Assembly (NCBI GenBank): GCA_004154925.1
Contig: QJNS01000205.1
Span: 1-64,000 of the forward strand
Direction: 5' to 3'
DNA: 64,000 nucleotides
Source: Monosporascus cannonballus
Lineage: Eukaryota; Ascomycota; Sordariomycetes; Xylariales
Part shown: one piece after another, positions 1 through 12,415 of the stretch
Layout of the letters: each line of letters opens with the position of its first letter
Numbering within the stretch: the stretch's first letter is position 1
The notes under the pieces: model-generated
What the model saw: the letters and a program-made list of their open reading frames with translations, nothing else
The model's database searches: none
What the model was told of the DNA's origin: nothing
Position numbers and translations under genes: made by a program

Positions 1-184
1 ATAATAATAAAAAATAATAAATAATAATAAAAAATAATAAATAATAATAAATAAGAATAAATAAGAATAAATAAGAATAAATAAGAAGAAATAAGAAGAA
101 ATAAGAAAAAATAAGAAGAAATAAGAAGAAATAAGAAGAAATAAGAAGAAATAAGAAGAAATAAGAAGAAATAAGAAGAAATAA
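1..184. repeat. AT-rich tandem repeat, 10-bp period
   Basis: The first ~50 bases are irregular ATAATA runs. From about 51 the sequence becomes a regular 10-bp repeat, first ATAAGAATAA and then ATAAGAAGAA, repeated about ten times with few changes. It runs off the left edge of the window, so its full length is unknown. The unit does not match a telomere repeat. Confidence 0.9.
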
Positions 185-3100
185 GACTAAATAAAAAGTG
201 AAAATTCATTTTCATTGTTTCTTGTATTCCTTATAAAGTATTTTCAAACATTTGTTAAAACGTTTAAAAGTTATAAATAACGTAAATATAAAAAATTAAG
301 TAAATTTAAAAATAAGATGAAAAAACACAAACTAAAACTAATAAATTAAGTTTCATCCGGCGAATCGTACTGTAACAGGGATATGTTAACATTTATTATA
401 GCTTTAGCAACGTCGTATTCATTTTTGTACTAATTTTAATATTAATTGCTTGGCTAATTTAAATTAAATAATTCGCAATATATTTTAATCTTAATACCAA
501 ACAGCAGTAACAGTCTAAGCTCGTATAGATTACTTTTTACCAAAAGGTTTTAAATATTTAACAATTAATACAAACTTTTGAAAACGTAATGATTCGTTAA
601 GATTCTATAATATATACGCTTATCCTGATTCGTTAATTAAAAGAAATAATCAAGAATTATATACGTTACGAAAAGAGAACTGGTTTCGAAATTACGGACA
701 TTACCTGAAATATTATAAAATATTTAATCGATATTTATAAACCATTGTTCTTAATAAACCTTTTTAAACTTTAGAAAGATCCGAATTACAATTATATTTG
801 TGCGAAATGTAAAATTATTCAAAAATACTTTCGCAATTACGAAATTTATATACAAAATCGAATTTTTACTAATATTCTGTAATTTTGCCTTAAAAATTAT
901 TTCGAACCATTTAAAATTACTTTAAGTTTTATCAGGTTTATATTAACAAAAGGTTTTAAAATAACAAGTATTCTCTTATTTTTGCTATATCTTGACATCC
1001 TTTATTGAATTCGAAAATAAAATTCTATTTCGATAAATGAAAAACGTTTTTAAGCCAATTGTCTTTAAGCATTTTTTTTCGCGATAAAACGATTTGCCAT
1101 TTTAAACGTATTTACTAATTTTATTACGAAGAGTACACAAATAATATAAGAAAATTACCTTGTCGATAACATATTAATCGAAGCTTATTAGAAATTATAA
1201 TCGAAATTATTAAAACTTCCTAAAATGTATTTATTTTTCGTACTATTCTTTTCTACTAATATCCTTATTAATATTTAATAACGTATTTTTTCGAACTTAT
1301 CAAAGTTCGATAACGATTAACCTTAGAAATAAATCGTTAATTATTATCTAAAAATACGTAAATTATATGAACCTTCGATATGAGAATCAATACGTTAATT
1401 AATACGTAAGTTTATTCCTCAATGAAAATATTTTTGTATTTTAACGTAAAATAAAATTATCTTTCTCTAAATTAACCGTATTCGCTCGTAATTATCTTTA
1501 TATTTAAGTTATTACCTTATTAAGAAATCGACTAAAAGATTCAGTTAAATTAATTTATTCGCATAACCCTTTCGTATTAAAGTGCCTTATATTCTGAATT
1601 GACTTTTTTATCGTGTTCTATTTACGAAATACGCGGAAGTATTTACTGTCCGATATTTGGTACGATTATACTAAAAGCGACAAACTTACCCAAATTACAG
1701 AATATTGGTAAAAGAAAATCGAAAAAGTTTTCCATACAAGATTTTCGAAAAATAAAGTTTAAACGTTATTTATCCTTTTTCCGCTATTAACGAAATTATT
1801 AATTCCCTAATTCATTTGGTAAACGGCTATAGCTTAAATCGATAATAAAATAATGTCAAATATAATTATGTTTTTTTATTAAGATAATAAATTTACCATA
1901 AGATTATCGTACAGCTAAAACCTGGCCCAATAATAGTTTAAATTAATTTAAGCGTCAAAAAATAAACGAAAACTTGAAATATTATAATTAAATCAGCAAA
2001 GGTACGGAAAAAGAAACTTTACAAAAATCCTAAAAGATTATCGCAATTTGTTCGAAAACGTATACTAACAAACCATAGGCGTATTATTAAATACTCTATA
2101 GGTTATGAAATAATATAAATAATATAATTTATTTCTTTATAATATGTTTGAATTTATAACTTTCATTAAATAATATGTTATTAAAAGACTTTCTTTGTAT
2201 AATTTATTTTATTTTAATTCAATATATATTTGTATTATATTTTATAGCATTAAACGCATTTTAAACTTGTGTTTTTAAATTTTTAAATATTATTTATCAT
2301 ATATATTTTGTTGTATGTATAAATGAAATCTTTATGTTAAAAATAATTTTTGAAAAAGATAAGTTTACAAAGAAGTCACTTGAAATATCGTAATAGTATT
2401 ATTTTGTTTTACCATTATTATATATAATATGTTACAAATTTCTATGCGGTTATATTTTAATATAATCATTCTTTTTAGTTTGTTACATTTAATTATCTTG
2501 GAATTTAATATTATTTTCTGAAAACGATAAATAACGCTCTCGTTATAGCGCGCATAAAAATTCGAAAATTATGACTTATATTAATTAATATATTAATCTT
2601 AATTGAAGACTATACGTAATTTCGCAGAACAAAAACATTAAAAGCAAATATTTACTTACAGATAAAAATACCGCTAAAAGCAAAAATAAAACTAAGCTAA
2701 TAATCGAAAAACCTCTTACGGATGTAATCGGCAGGACTAAAAGGCCGAAACGATGAAAACCTAATAATAAGTATTTTAAGTCTCATTAAGTTTTTTAACT
2801 AAATTTTTTATTAAGCTGTTACATTTCGAAATATTCGCAAATACTAGAAAGTTTAATTTCTTTATACCAAAGGCTCGATTTTAACGTTTTGTATACGAAA
2901 TTACTTAAAGGTTATCTCACGAAAGAGATTTCTGATTTTAATAATTAATTATTCAAACTTTATAAAAATAATTTACATTATTTTCATTACGGTTTTTCTT
3001 AATATATTTATATTAATAATATATCTAATACTTTACGTATTAATCGTTAATAATTACTAATTTATATTATATTTACAACAAACGAATTGTATTAATAATT

Positions 3101-3840
3101 AAAATTAAAAAGAACATTTATTATATAATCATGATAATAAAACCGGTTGGTCCGCCTTGTTTTCCCGAATACGGCGGCGTTATACCCGGATTTTAACTAT
3201 GCGACGAAATCGCAGAAACTCAAATATAACAAAAACAAAAACGAAAAACATAATATATCCGAATCCGAAAAAATTAATCAAAACGCGTAAAATAATAAAA
3301 AAACAATGCGTATTTTATTAAAGAAATGCAAAAATCACGCTGTTTCGAGGTTATATATTAAACTCAGCTAGAATGAGTACTAAGCTAATATCCGGATAAA
3401 ACTTATTACTTACTATATACCGGTATTAACAATCATAATTCTAAATTATTTATTCGTTTAAAAAACGACTTAAGAAAAAATTAATATATTGATTAATACG
3501 CTTTTATATTTGCTTTTAATAATTAGGCCGAAATCTCATGATTAAACATTTTAATACGTTATTAATATATAAATTCATATAGAATTATATTATAATTAAT
3601 TTCAGAAAATAATCAATCGATTTTAATGTAATAATTTAACAATGTTATTTAAAAATTAACAATTAAATTTTTTAATAAAATATCGTCTTAAATTACATAG
3701 ACCTTGTATTTTCGTAATATATAATATATATATATATATATAATAAATATTTAATTTTTAAAGTAAATATTTAGAAGTAATTAATTATTTTCTACTTTGG
3801 ATACCTACGAACAATTAATCCGTAAGTAATTTTGTTTCAC
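185..3840. other. AT-rich decayed DNA, no gene seen
   Basis: This stretch is strongly AT-rich with scattered CpG and stops in every frame. I looked for reverse transcriptase, transposase and zinc-knuckle motifs and found none I could defend. A short AT dinucleotide run lies near 3719-3742. It is probably old RIP-mutated repeat DNA, but nothing identifies the source. Confidence 0.6.
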
Positions 3841-4977
3841 CCACGGATCGCTATTAAGTATCTACGTATATTTTTACCCACCTACGAATACTCGTGGTAG
3901 AAAAGTTTAGCGTAGGTAGATGGGTAATGCAAACCCTAAGTTAACCCAGTGAACACTGTACGAGGAAATTACGTTGATAATTAATGCTGTACTTGTATGC
4001 ACAGCGCCTGTGAGGATAGATAAGTATAAGTTATACGAAATGGTGCATACCAACATACATATATGATATAACTGCCTTACCAACATTGCACCTTAATATC
4101 TCGGCGCGCTCCACAATCGGCTAGGTAGCCCATGGAGGTACTTACCTGCTCGTACCCTTTTAAGTATCTCACAAACCCATTGATACAAAAGATGCAGGCC
4201 TCACCAGCGGTTAGTGGAGAACCAAGCTAATGCAGCGCATACAGTATTAACGCAATAGATCCGCTATCCTCATTCGTGCCCTGGCCCAGGCCCCCGTATC
4301 AACCCCCGCAATATGTTAGTTTCCGCTACTTGGCGACAACCCCCACTCCACTAGGTAGACTTGGAGGCGAAAGCCAAGAAACTATGATGCCAGGGATATG
4401 AAGGTAGCAACGTCCGGATATTACCAACAAACGTAGTTGCAAGGCCGTCGACGCATTGTAACCAACTGCATTACATACCTGCAGGCTGTGGTTATTTCCA
4501 AGGCAAGGCCGGAATAGGCAGTATTAGAAGTGCTGCAAATCACATATGGGTTGCAACAGTTGAAGTAGCGTTGCTTTATTCAGAGCAGCCGGCCGTCTCC
4601 AATAGGGGAGCTTGCATTGGCCTTGCTTAGCGATGAAGACCAAGTGGGGTTTTGTCCAATTCCACGACCATAAAGGATTCCGTTTCAGTTTCCATTATCC
4701 CCACCAGTATGACCCAAAGGCGGTGAAGTAAGCACAATCCAGCTTCCCTACTGTAGAGCCAGGTTTCTGACATGACTAAGTTGCATGTGATATAAGGTAG
4801 GGGTATGATTTGCAGCTACCGCCAGACCGCTGGGTGTATCTAGGCCCAGTGGTGGAATATCTCTTCCATCTGTTCATTTCTGGACTAACCATCAACCAAT
4901 TTCCCGCGCGCGAAACTCTAAGCTCGAAGCAGTTATTTTCAGTTACCTTCCGCAAATCTTCTTTACCTACTTTGCCT
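3841..4977. other. GC-normal island without a long ORF
   Basis: Base composition rises abruptly to roughly balanced GC for about 1.1 kb between AT-rich flanks. No frame on either strand stays open for 60 codons. The longest piece I followed by hand is a 32-codon frame at 4633-4731 (+), starting MKTKWGFVQF, which I do not recognise. Because the DNA kept its CpA and TpG sites it was probably single-copy and escaped RIP. It could be an old pseudogene, an intergenic remnant or a non-coding locus. Its right end passes into repeat F. Confidence 0.6.
3874..3927. repeat. Imperfect inverted repeat at the left edge of the GC island
   Basis: TTACCCACCTACG at 3874-3886 is matched in inverted orientation by CGTAGGTAGATGGGTAA at 3911-3927, which carries a 4-base bulge. 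The loop is about 24 bases. The hairpin sits where the AT-rich DNA gives way to the GC-normal island, so it may mark an element end. No partner terminus was found at the other end. Confidence 0.5.
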
Positions 4978-5145
4978 TATTGCGATTAGGACCCCATTTT
5001 GGAGGCTGTGGCTGCGCCTGCGGCGTGGCAGCCGTAGCCATAATTATAACTTTTAATTAAGAAATATTTGTTAGGGAGTTAATATATTAACCAATCTGTT
5101 TCAAAATTTTATTTATAAAAATTATAAAATTTTTAAAATAAGATC
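4978..5145. repeat. Repeat family F, copy 1, with GC-rich hairpin
   Basis: This segment aligns with 48784-48958, with differences mostly C/T and G/A. The shared core includes CATTTTGGAG and a hairpin with arms GGCTGTGGCTGC (5004-5015) and GCAGCCGTAGCC (5028-5039) that pair over 12 positions including two G-T pairs. Both copies then pass into AT-rich sequence. No terminal repeats or target duplications were found, so the family type is unknown. Confidence 0.75.
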
Positions 5146-6429
5146 TAAGAGTTATAATTTAATATCAGGACATTCCAGAAACGTCCAAGATAAAATATAA
5201 AGTATTTTAGAGTTCAGTAGAAAACAAGATAATATAAAATTAATGGAACATAATCAGTTCGATTGTATAAAATTAATAATTAAAAACGGTCAAGTGGATT
5301 ATAATCGACGAATAACTAAATAAAACTTTTCGATTATTTGTATAACTCAATTTATAATTACAATTATTTTTATATATAAATTAAATAATAATATCTTATA
5401 GTAACAATTTAATTACGAAATGATTTTTTATTGTTATTATTAAACGTAATTATTACTTATTACTTAAAGTTATACAATACTTCTATTAATATAAAATTCT
5501 ATAAAATGTTTTTAATTTCTAATAAAAAGGGACTAATATTATTAGTTGAAAAAGGCAACCGAGAGTTTGTTATAAGATATATTATATTCGTAATATTTTC
5601 TTGCTTATTATAACAATAACATAATTTTATAAGCGAGAATAATTCTATATAAAATTAAGAAGTATTTACAATATAATTTAAAAAATATTCTTTTATACTT
5701 AATTAAACGCCGCTAATATATTTAAAAATTTATAATAAATCTTTTAACATAAGGCATATGTGATTTTCTGATATACCTTTCGGTTTTCTAATAGGGTATA
5801 TGGAATATATTTATATAGTAATATTTCTCTGTCGGCCAATTGCTTTATATACACTTTATGTGGTTTTTCAATATATTTTATATTAAAAGTTATATTTTAT
5901 CTGTAAAGCGATATTTTTGAAAAAAAAATATGAGCACATATAAAATATAACATCATTTTAGGAAAGTGTAAAAGTTTTTTCAGTTTTAAAATATATTTTA
6001 AAACGTTTTAATAATCGATTTTACTATTACTTACATTGTGTTACTAGTTAAATATATATAAGAATTACTACATTTTATATTAATTATTTTATATGTTACT
6101 GTCGCTTTGGTTTCAGAAAATAGAATATATTTAACCTTAAGACATTTCTAATACATATTTACTAAATAATATAATAGAAATGATTTAATTTCTAATTATA
6201 ATGAATTATTATGTTGAAGGTTTGTTATAAAAATATATATAACTTGAAGATTTGTATGTCCGACTCATCTAAATTGATAGAAAAGTATGATGCGATATAA
6301 TTTATATAATACATACTATATTTCATATTTTCGAACACAATACTTAGTAATATTTACGATTCAAATAAATTGTATCTTAATTCAGTAATGCGTTATCTTA
6401 AAACAGATTAATATATAACCGCTGATAAT
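5146..6429. other. AT-rich decayed DNA, no gene seen
   Basis: The base composition is very AT-rich. The only open stretch is about 60 codons near 5431-5613, low in complexity and without a recognisable motif. I see no RNA gene or element boundary. Confidence 0.6.
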
Positions 6430-6620
6430 CTTTAATTGTGATAGACCTGAGGCCCCCTAGCCTGTTCTATAGGGTTTAAAGGTGAAGCATTACGTCGCAA
6501 ACTTGAAAGATAAACCTTGAACATAAACCTTAATGGTAAACCTCAAAGGCAAATGTTACCGGTAAACTTTAAGCCTGTATAAATGTCTTTGTAAACTTTT
6601 GCCAGTTTTACGACTTGTTC
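6430..6620. other. Less-mutated patch with degenerate ~13-bp repeats
   Basis: A ~190-bp patch of higher GC contains the core GAGGCCCCCTAGCC near 6450. Between about 6508 and 6575 it holds a series of imperfect ~13-bp units built on TAAACCTT, TAAACCTC and TAAACTTT. No reading frame is evident. It lies about 100 bp left of an LTR relic and may be its former flank. Confidence 0.45.
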
Positions 6621-6717
6621 GTTTTTACAGTTATGAGAAAAGTATTAATACATTAACTAAGTGAAAAGTACTTGATGCTAGATTACCTTCTAAATTTATA
6701 ATTAACCGTAAAATCAT

Positions 6718-6930
6718 TATAACAGCTTAGAGTCTAACTAACTATTGACCTTAAGTCGTGCGGATTTATATTGATAAAAGTATTATAGCAATTTAAGTAA
6801 TAAGATAATTTAATTACATATCGTAATACTAAGAGTATTTTATATAACGAAATTATGTTATAAGCTGATATTATATAAGTTACAGAAAGAACGAGGGTAT
6901 ATATCTTATTTATAAGTTGAAATATTTAAA
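6718..6930 (-). mobile_element. Decayed partial LTR of the C/D/G family
   Basis: The stretch aligns with the left LTR of element C from its first base. Shared blocks include CTAACTAACTATT, the TTAGTCGTnC block and AAGCTGATATT. Similarity fades after about 6910-6930, so only the first half of the LTR is recognisable. No internal region or second LTR was found beside it. Orientation is inferred from element C, whose genes run on the minus strand. Confidence 0.65.
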
Positions 6931-9619
6931 CGGCTTAGTTTTAGACTTTTTAAATTTTTTAGTTTTTTTATATTGTTTAAAAATTTAAGGTATTAAAACT
7001 TTGAAAAACTTTAATATTTTTTGGCTTTTACATCGGGTTTATTTTTTTATTACAACCGTTTTTAAGCGCAATAAATTTGTTGGATTATAATACGATTTTT
7101 TTTCTTTTTATATTTTATGATACTAGGGTACATTAAAAAGGTTCGTTTCTGCAAACGTAAGAACGTCTTTTTTATTACAAGGTATTATTTGTTTTAGTTT
7201 TATTATTTTTTTTCGTACTGCAGGAAAAAGAAGTAAAATATCGGTCTTTTGCGATTTTTACAAAATATATACGATTTATTTCTTACGGCAGTTTCTATAT
7301 CGTTTTTAGATGATCCGAAGTTAAATATAATTAACTTTTTAATAAAAAGGATCGTTTAAAACGTAAAGAAAGTGGGTTCGAAAAACGTTCCGTACTACCT
7401 TTAATAAACTGAATTGTTTTTAAAAATAACGATACTTTTTCCATTATTAAGTTATAAAAATATTTCGTTATGCTATTAAAGGCGTTAAAACGATAAATTA
7501 GTTTAAATGTTTAAAACTAAAACCAAAGAATTAACTAAAATAATGTTATCGATATTAATTATATGTTTCTCTAATTAAGCTAATTTGATCATTATTTATA
7601 AATTAATTATTAACTTATACGTTCTGTTCAACATTTCTATTATTATATATAAAGGTTTCTTCATAAGCGTTCAATATTTAAAGGATTTTTGCAGGTTATT
7701 AAGTATTTTCGAAATTTAAATAATTTCATTTTTTTATACATTAAGTATTTTTTCATTTCGTATATAATTTCGTTTTCTGTTTTACGTTATTGTAACGAAC
7801 ATGTTATACAACTGCCTAGAGGTATAAGCAATATCCGAAAAAGGTCTTGATTTGCGAATAACAATAAGGCGAGAAATAATTTACAACTTTATTAGTTATA
7901 AAGATTTACGGATTTTTTCTTTCATTGTAAAATAATACCTGTAATTAACGGCTTAAATTAATAAAAAAAGAAGCGATATTAAATAGCTCTTATTTATAAA
8001 AGAAATTGACTTATTATATATTGTAGTATATGTAGTATAAATTTGTATAATTTACATAATATGTTTCTAAAAATTTCAATTATTTACATTGATTAGGTTA
8101 TTTCGAAAGCCAAGTTTTTTTATCCGAGGTTTAACTATAAGAGATTTGCGCTAGGTTTTAAAAGTAGGTTTCTTTAACTTAGGAATCTCTATTTCTAAAA
8201 CAGTTACTTTATTTCGTATGAGTCTTGATAATATTTATTGTTAATTTAGAATAAAGAGTAAAAAAATAACATAAATTTAATTTTTAAAAAAGGTTCCAAA
8301 CAGTAATCATTTTTAAAACCTTTTAATAATTTAATATAACTCGATATATTTAAAAACAAATATCTATAGTATATGTCTTAGTTTAAATATTTTTCATGAC
8401 TTACTATATCATTTTCTTTTGTAATAAAATGAATTCCTTTACCCTTTCTCAATTATAATGCTTACTTCCTTTAACTACATCCGAATTCTCATATTATCTT
8501 AACTTTTGAATATAATTATTGGAATCTTTTAACTTAAATATTATGTTATTATTAATAAACTTATTACATATCTTTCGGCAAATATTAAATATGAAAAGGG
8601 TTTTTAGCATTTATTAACATTATTTTAATGTTATCGTAATAATTATTAGTATAAACTTCTTAAGAAATAAATTATTTCTTAATCGAGTGATATCGTTCGT
8701 AATTAATATAAATCTACAAATACGTTTTTAATATATAATTTAATCGTTTTATATATTCATTGGTGCAAAATTGAAATATATTAAATAATTTATAATGTAT
8801 TCCACTAAAAAGATAACATTTTACTTGATTTTGAAAAAGAACCGTAGCTTTTCAACGGGAAAGAATTATATATAATAATAAATATAAGTTAAAAATATTT
8901 TCAAAAATATATACATATATAATTTATTCGTTCTTTATATTTTTAATAAGATAAAAAATGCATCAACTTCGTTATGTTGTCAACAATTATAGGAATGTTA
9001 TTTTAATACATTTTATTATTTGATTTCAAATTAATCGATATCTGAGTATAATTTATAATAATTAAATTCTATAATACTTTTATTATTAATAATCATTATA
9101 ATTTCTTTTAAAGTTTAAATTATTGTATTACGGCTTTATGTTAAAGGTTATGTTATACTCGTATGTTTTATATAATTATATTGTATTATGTCTTTTTGAA
9201 ATATATTAAAGAATTATATGTTATTTAACTATTTATTGTTTTATATATTAGCCCTATATTTCTTAACTTTTACTCCTCTTGAAATAATACAATGTATATT
9301 ATTATAATTTAATATATATGTTGATGTATTTTAAGGTAACATCGTAATTCACACCATTAAATATATTAGTCCTTTTTAAAAATTGTTTATTTGCTTATTA
9401 TATTGCTTGCTGTAGTTTTTTTAAACATTTTTATAAATAATAATAAAATTAAAATTCGTTAAATCTTTTATATATTATGAATATTACTTCTTGATAATAT
9501 TTAGTATCATAAAATAAACACAATTCTGATAACTTACAAAAGCTCCGATGTAATATGTTTGTTTAAAGAAGAATTCAAATATTTCCAAAATTATACTAGC
9601 AATTATAAATACTCTGTTT
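6931..9619. other. AT-rich decayed DNA, no gene seen
   Basis: About 2.7 kb of RIP-like AT-rich sequence with stops in all frames. Short islands of retained CpG (for example near 7140-7260 and 8100-8220) hint at former repeat coding DNA. I could not read a protein motif on either strand. Confidence 0.55.
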
Positions 9620-9624
9620 AAAAT

Positions 9625-9830
9625 TGAGAGAATACAGCCCCTATAAGGATAACGCTGGTAGCCGACCAGCCACTGATCAGCCACCGACCTACTTACTAAT
9701 ATAAATCTATTATCTGGCAGCTAATAGGAAACGCCAGATAAAAATAACCTAATATATATATTTCTTACAATCTGTTTTACGACTAGTCGGAAATCACCTT
9801 ACCCGGCTTATAGTTATCCATTATTTTACA
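9625..9830 (+). repeat. 5' LTR of element A
   Basis: Begins TGAGAG and ends TTTTACA. It matches 16835-17038 along its whole length, with shared blocks TATCTGGCAGCTAATA and TCGGAAATCACCTTACCCGG. Differences from the other LTR are mainly transitions. The exact first base is slightly uncertain because the two copies differ by a small indel there. Confidence 0.9.
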
Positions 9831-9899
9831 ATTCTTTTATTTACTATAAAGGGTAACGCAATAATTATTAAAAGCAAAGCTCGCCGACTACAAAACGAA

Positions 9900-11130
9900 C
9901 TTATGTTATTAATCGAAAAAATCGCCAATCGGAACCTAACCGACAAATAATCGATTACGGTACGGAAATAGGCAAAAAAACTTATAACGGAATCTTAACG
10001 GACAAAGAACTATAATCTCCGAAATCCCGAATTACCTTATATATATAATAGGAATACGTCCCGATAACCGTTAATTAAACGGTTAAAAAACGGACGTAAC
10101 ATAATAACCGTATTCCGGCATTTAAAGTTAAAAAAAGGTTAAACTTTTTAATAACGACCAGATTTTAAAAATTATCCGTTAACACAACGAATAATATTCG
10201 GAATTATTCCAATAATTAGCCGAATAATAAATAATAGCTAAAATTAAAAAAAGCAAAGTTTTATAAATTAATTATAATATTATCGTAAAAGCCTAAAGGC
10301 GATAAACGAATACCGTATTATAATTACCCGAAATCTTCCAACTACGTATCGATTAAAAAATATTAAATAAAGGTTATTACGGAAATTTACGCCGAAAGGC
10401 TAACGCGAAATATTTTTATTTATATTTAATAAATTATAAACCATATAGATATTTTTATTATAAACATTTAACGATTATATAATATTACGTTTAAATATTT
10501 TAATTACGAAAAAAAACTAAAAATAAAAAACTTATAATTTTTCATTAAAACAAAATTATGTAAATTTTAACGATTTCGATAGGGAATATAAAGAACAATT
10601 TATGGAATTATAATAGCAATCCGATTAATCGCCGTTAAATTTTTGGGCTAAATAAAAGCTCCCAATTTATAAAATAAAGCTTATAAATGTTTTGAATCCG
10701 GAAAATAATCGGAATAATCAATCTTTTGTTTTTAATTTCTTTTATAAATTAATATTAAGGTTACGAAATACCTTATTACGAAAAAACGTTAAATTAAAAC
10801 GAATTAATAATATAACAAATAAGGCAAAACATTACCAAAACGCCTGGAAAAAGGCGAAAAAAAACCGATTATCTTCCGTTAAAGGCATTAATAAGGATAA
10901 ATAATCCTATTTTAACGCCTTTAGGAAAGGAAATCCTTAAAACAAATTAAAAACGCTATATAAAAACAATAAGGATTATAGGGATTTTTATATTCGGAAA
11001 GTAAATAATCGCCGATTTAATACCGATCGAAATAAAGCCATATAAATTAATATCCTTAATTTTTATAAGGGCCTATTTAAATATTATAATTATAAAAAAC
11101 TAAATTATAAAAACGTAAATTATAAACCCA
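9900..11130 (+). pseudogene. Decayed gag of element A with zinc knuckle
   Basis: Gag forms the capsid-like particle that packages element RNA. At 11082-11123 the frame reads YYNYKKLNYKNVNY, which fits a CCHC zinc knuckle (C-x2-C-x4-H-x4-C) in which all three Cys and the His have become Tyr. Such changes are exactly what RIP makes of TGC/TGT and CAT/CAC codons. The same frame is open without stops from 10692 to 10904 upstream. The start of gag cannot be fixed. Confidence 0.7.
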
Positions 11131-12193
11131 AAAAGAATATAAAAACTTTGGTATCCCGGTTATACGAAAATAAACCACCGAAAGACGTATAAAACGTTAT
11201 AATATATAACGATAAATTAAACCAGTCCTTAAACGTAAACCCAAAAAAGAGCCGGAATAAATATATACGTCCAATTCACTTCGGTTGATAACTACAGGAC
11301 AGTCGAAATAAAACCGCCATTTAAAAAAAGGCACTTATTAAGAAAAATACGAGGGATATAGCAACACAAATAAATATAGATACTGGAATATAAATAGATA
11401 TTATAAATAAAAAATTAACGAAAAACTTAATTTTTAATTAATTTCTATAAATATTCCGGACTTTATTAACACTAACGGTATATATATTAAATATTATAAG
11501 GCTTACGAAATTCCTATTAAAATAATAAATTATAACGAAAACAAACGAAAGCTTAAGCAAATTTATTTTATAATATACCGCAATTAAAAAACGCCCGATT
11601 GTTTATTATTTAAACCCGGAATAAGTAAATAAAAAGTCTTAGTAAATATATTTATATGTTAATAATTATACGGACCGTGATAAAAGGTTAATAAGTAAAG
11701 AATTACAAACTTAACGTTTTCCGGGAAGTAAATTTATACCGTTAACTTAATAAACCTAATCGAAAATTTAGATATCCCGGAATTCGAAAAATAACAGAAA
11801 CGAGGGTTAACCGATTTCCTTATATACTTAAAGAATTTTTGGTAAGTATATTCCGAAAAAATAACAAAAAGAATACTTTAATTATTAAAAGCAAAACATG
11901 TAATAAACCTGATCCTAAAGAAAACGCCCTTATTCGGCCTAATTTACCTTATTTCGGAAACCTAAAGGAAAATATTCGAAAAATATATCCGAAAAAGCCT
12001 AAACGCAGGCCGAATACGTTATTCGAAAACGGACGTATAAATACTAATATTATTTATATCTAAAAAGGACGGCAGTTTCCGATTATAGGTCGATTATAAG
12101 GGGCTAAATCAGGTAACGATAAAAAATTAATACCCCTTACTTTTAATCTTAAGAATAATAAATCGCCTGAGGTTAATTAATATATTTTTAAAA

Positions 12194-12415
12194 ATTAATC
12201 TTAAAGAAATTTATTACCGTATTAAAATTAAAAAGGGCGATTAATAGAAAACCGCTTTGCGAATACGGTATAAGTAATTTAAATATACGGTTATGTTATT
12301 TAACTTTATTAACGCGTTAATTACGTTCCAAACTTACATTTTTCAGATATTAATTGGATTAATTAATTATATTTACGTAATATATCTATATAATATAATT
12401 ATTTATTTTGATAAC
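12194..12415 (+). pseudogene. Decayed reverse transcriptase core of element A
   Basis: One frame gives a recognisable Ty3/gypsy RT core. It reads LKEIY-YRIKIKKGD, then two stops where Glu-Trp is expected, then KTALRIRY, then TFQTYI, and ends with YLYNIIIY at 12383-12406 in place of the catalytic YLDDIxIY box. The Asp-Asp pair has become Tyr-Asn and interior glutamines are stops. Protease and RNase H/integrase should lie on either side but were not read in detail. Identification as gypsy RT is firm; the enzyme is inactive. Confidence 0.85.

Noticed and set aside
1..184. A telomere end
   Set aside because: The repeat unit is ATAAGAAGAA-like, not TTAGGG, and it lies next to ordinary AT-rich DNA.
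900..1790. A possible coding frame on the + strand including a 63-codon open stretch
   Set aside because: Stop frequency over the longer frame is what AT-rich DNA would give by chance, and no motif was found.
4633..4731. A 32-codon ORF in the GC island as a gene
   Set aside because: It is short, has no match I know, and the surrounding frames are closed.
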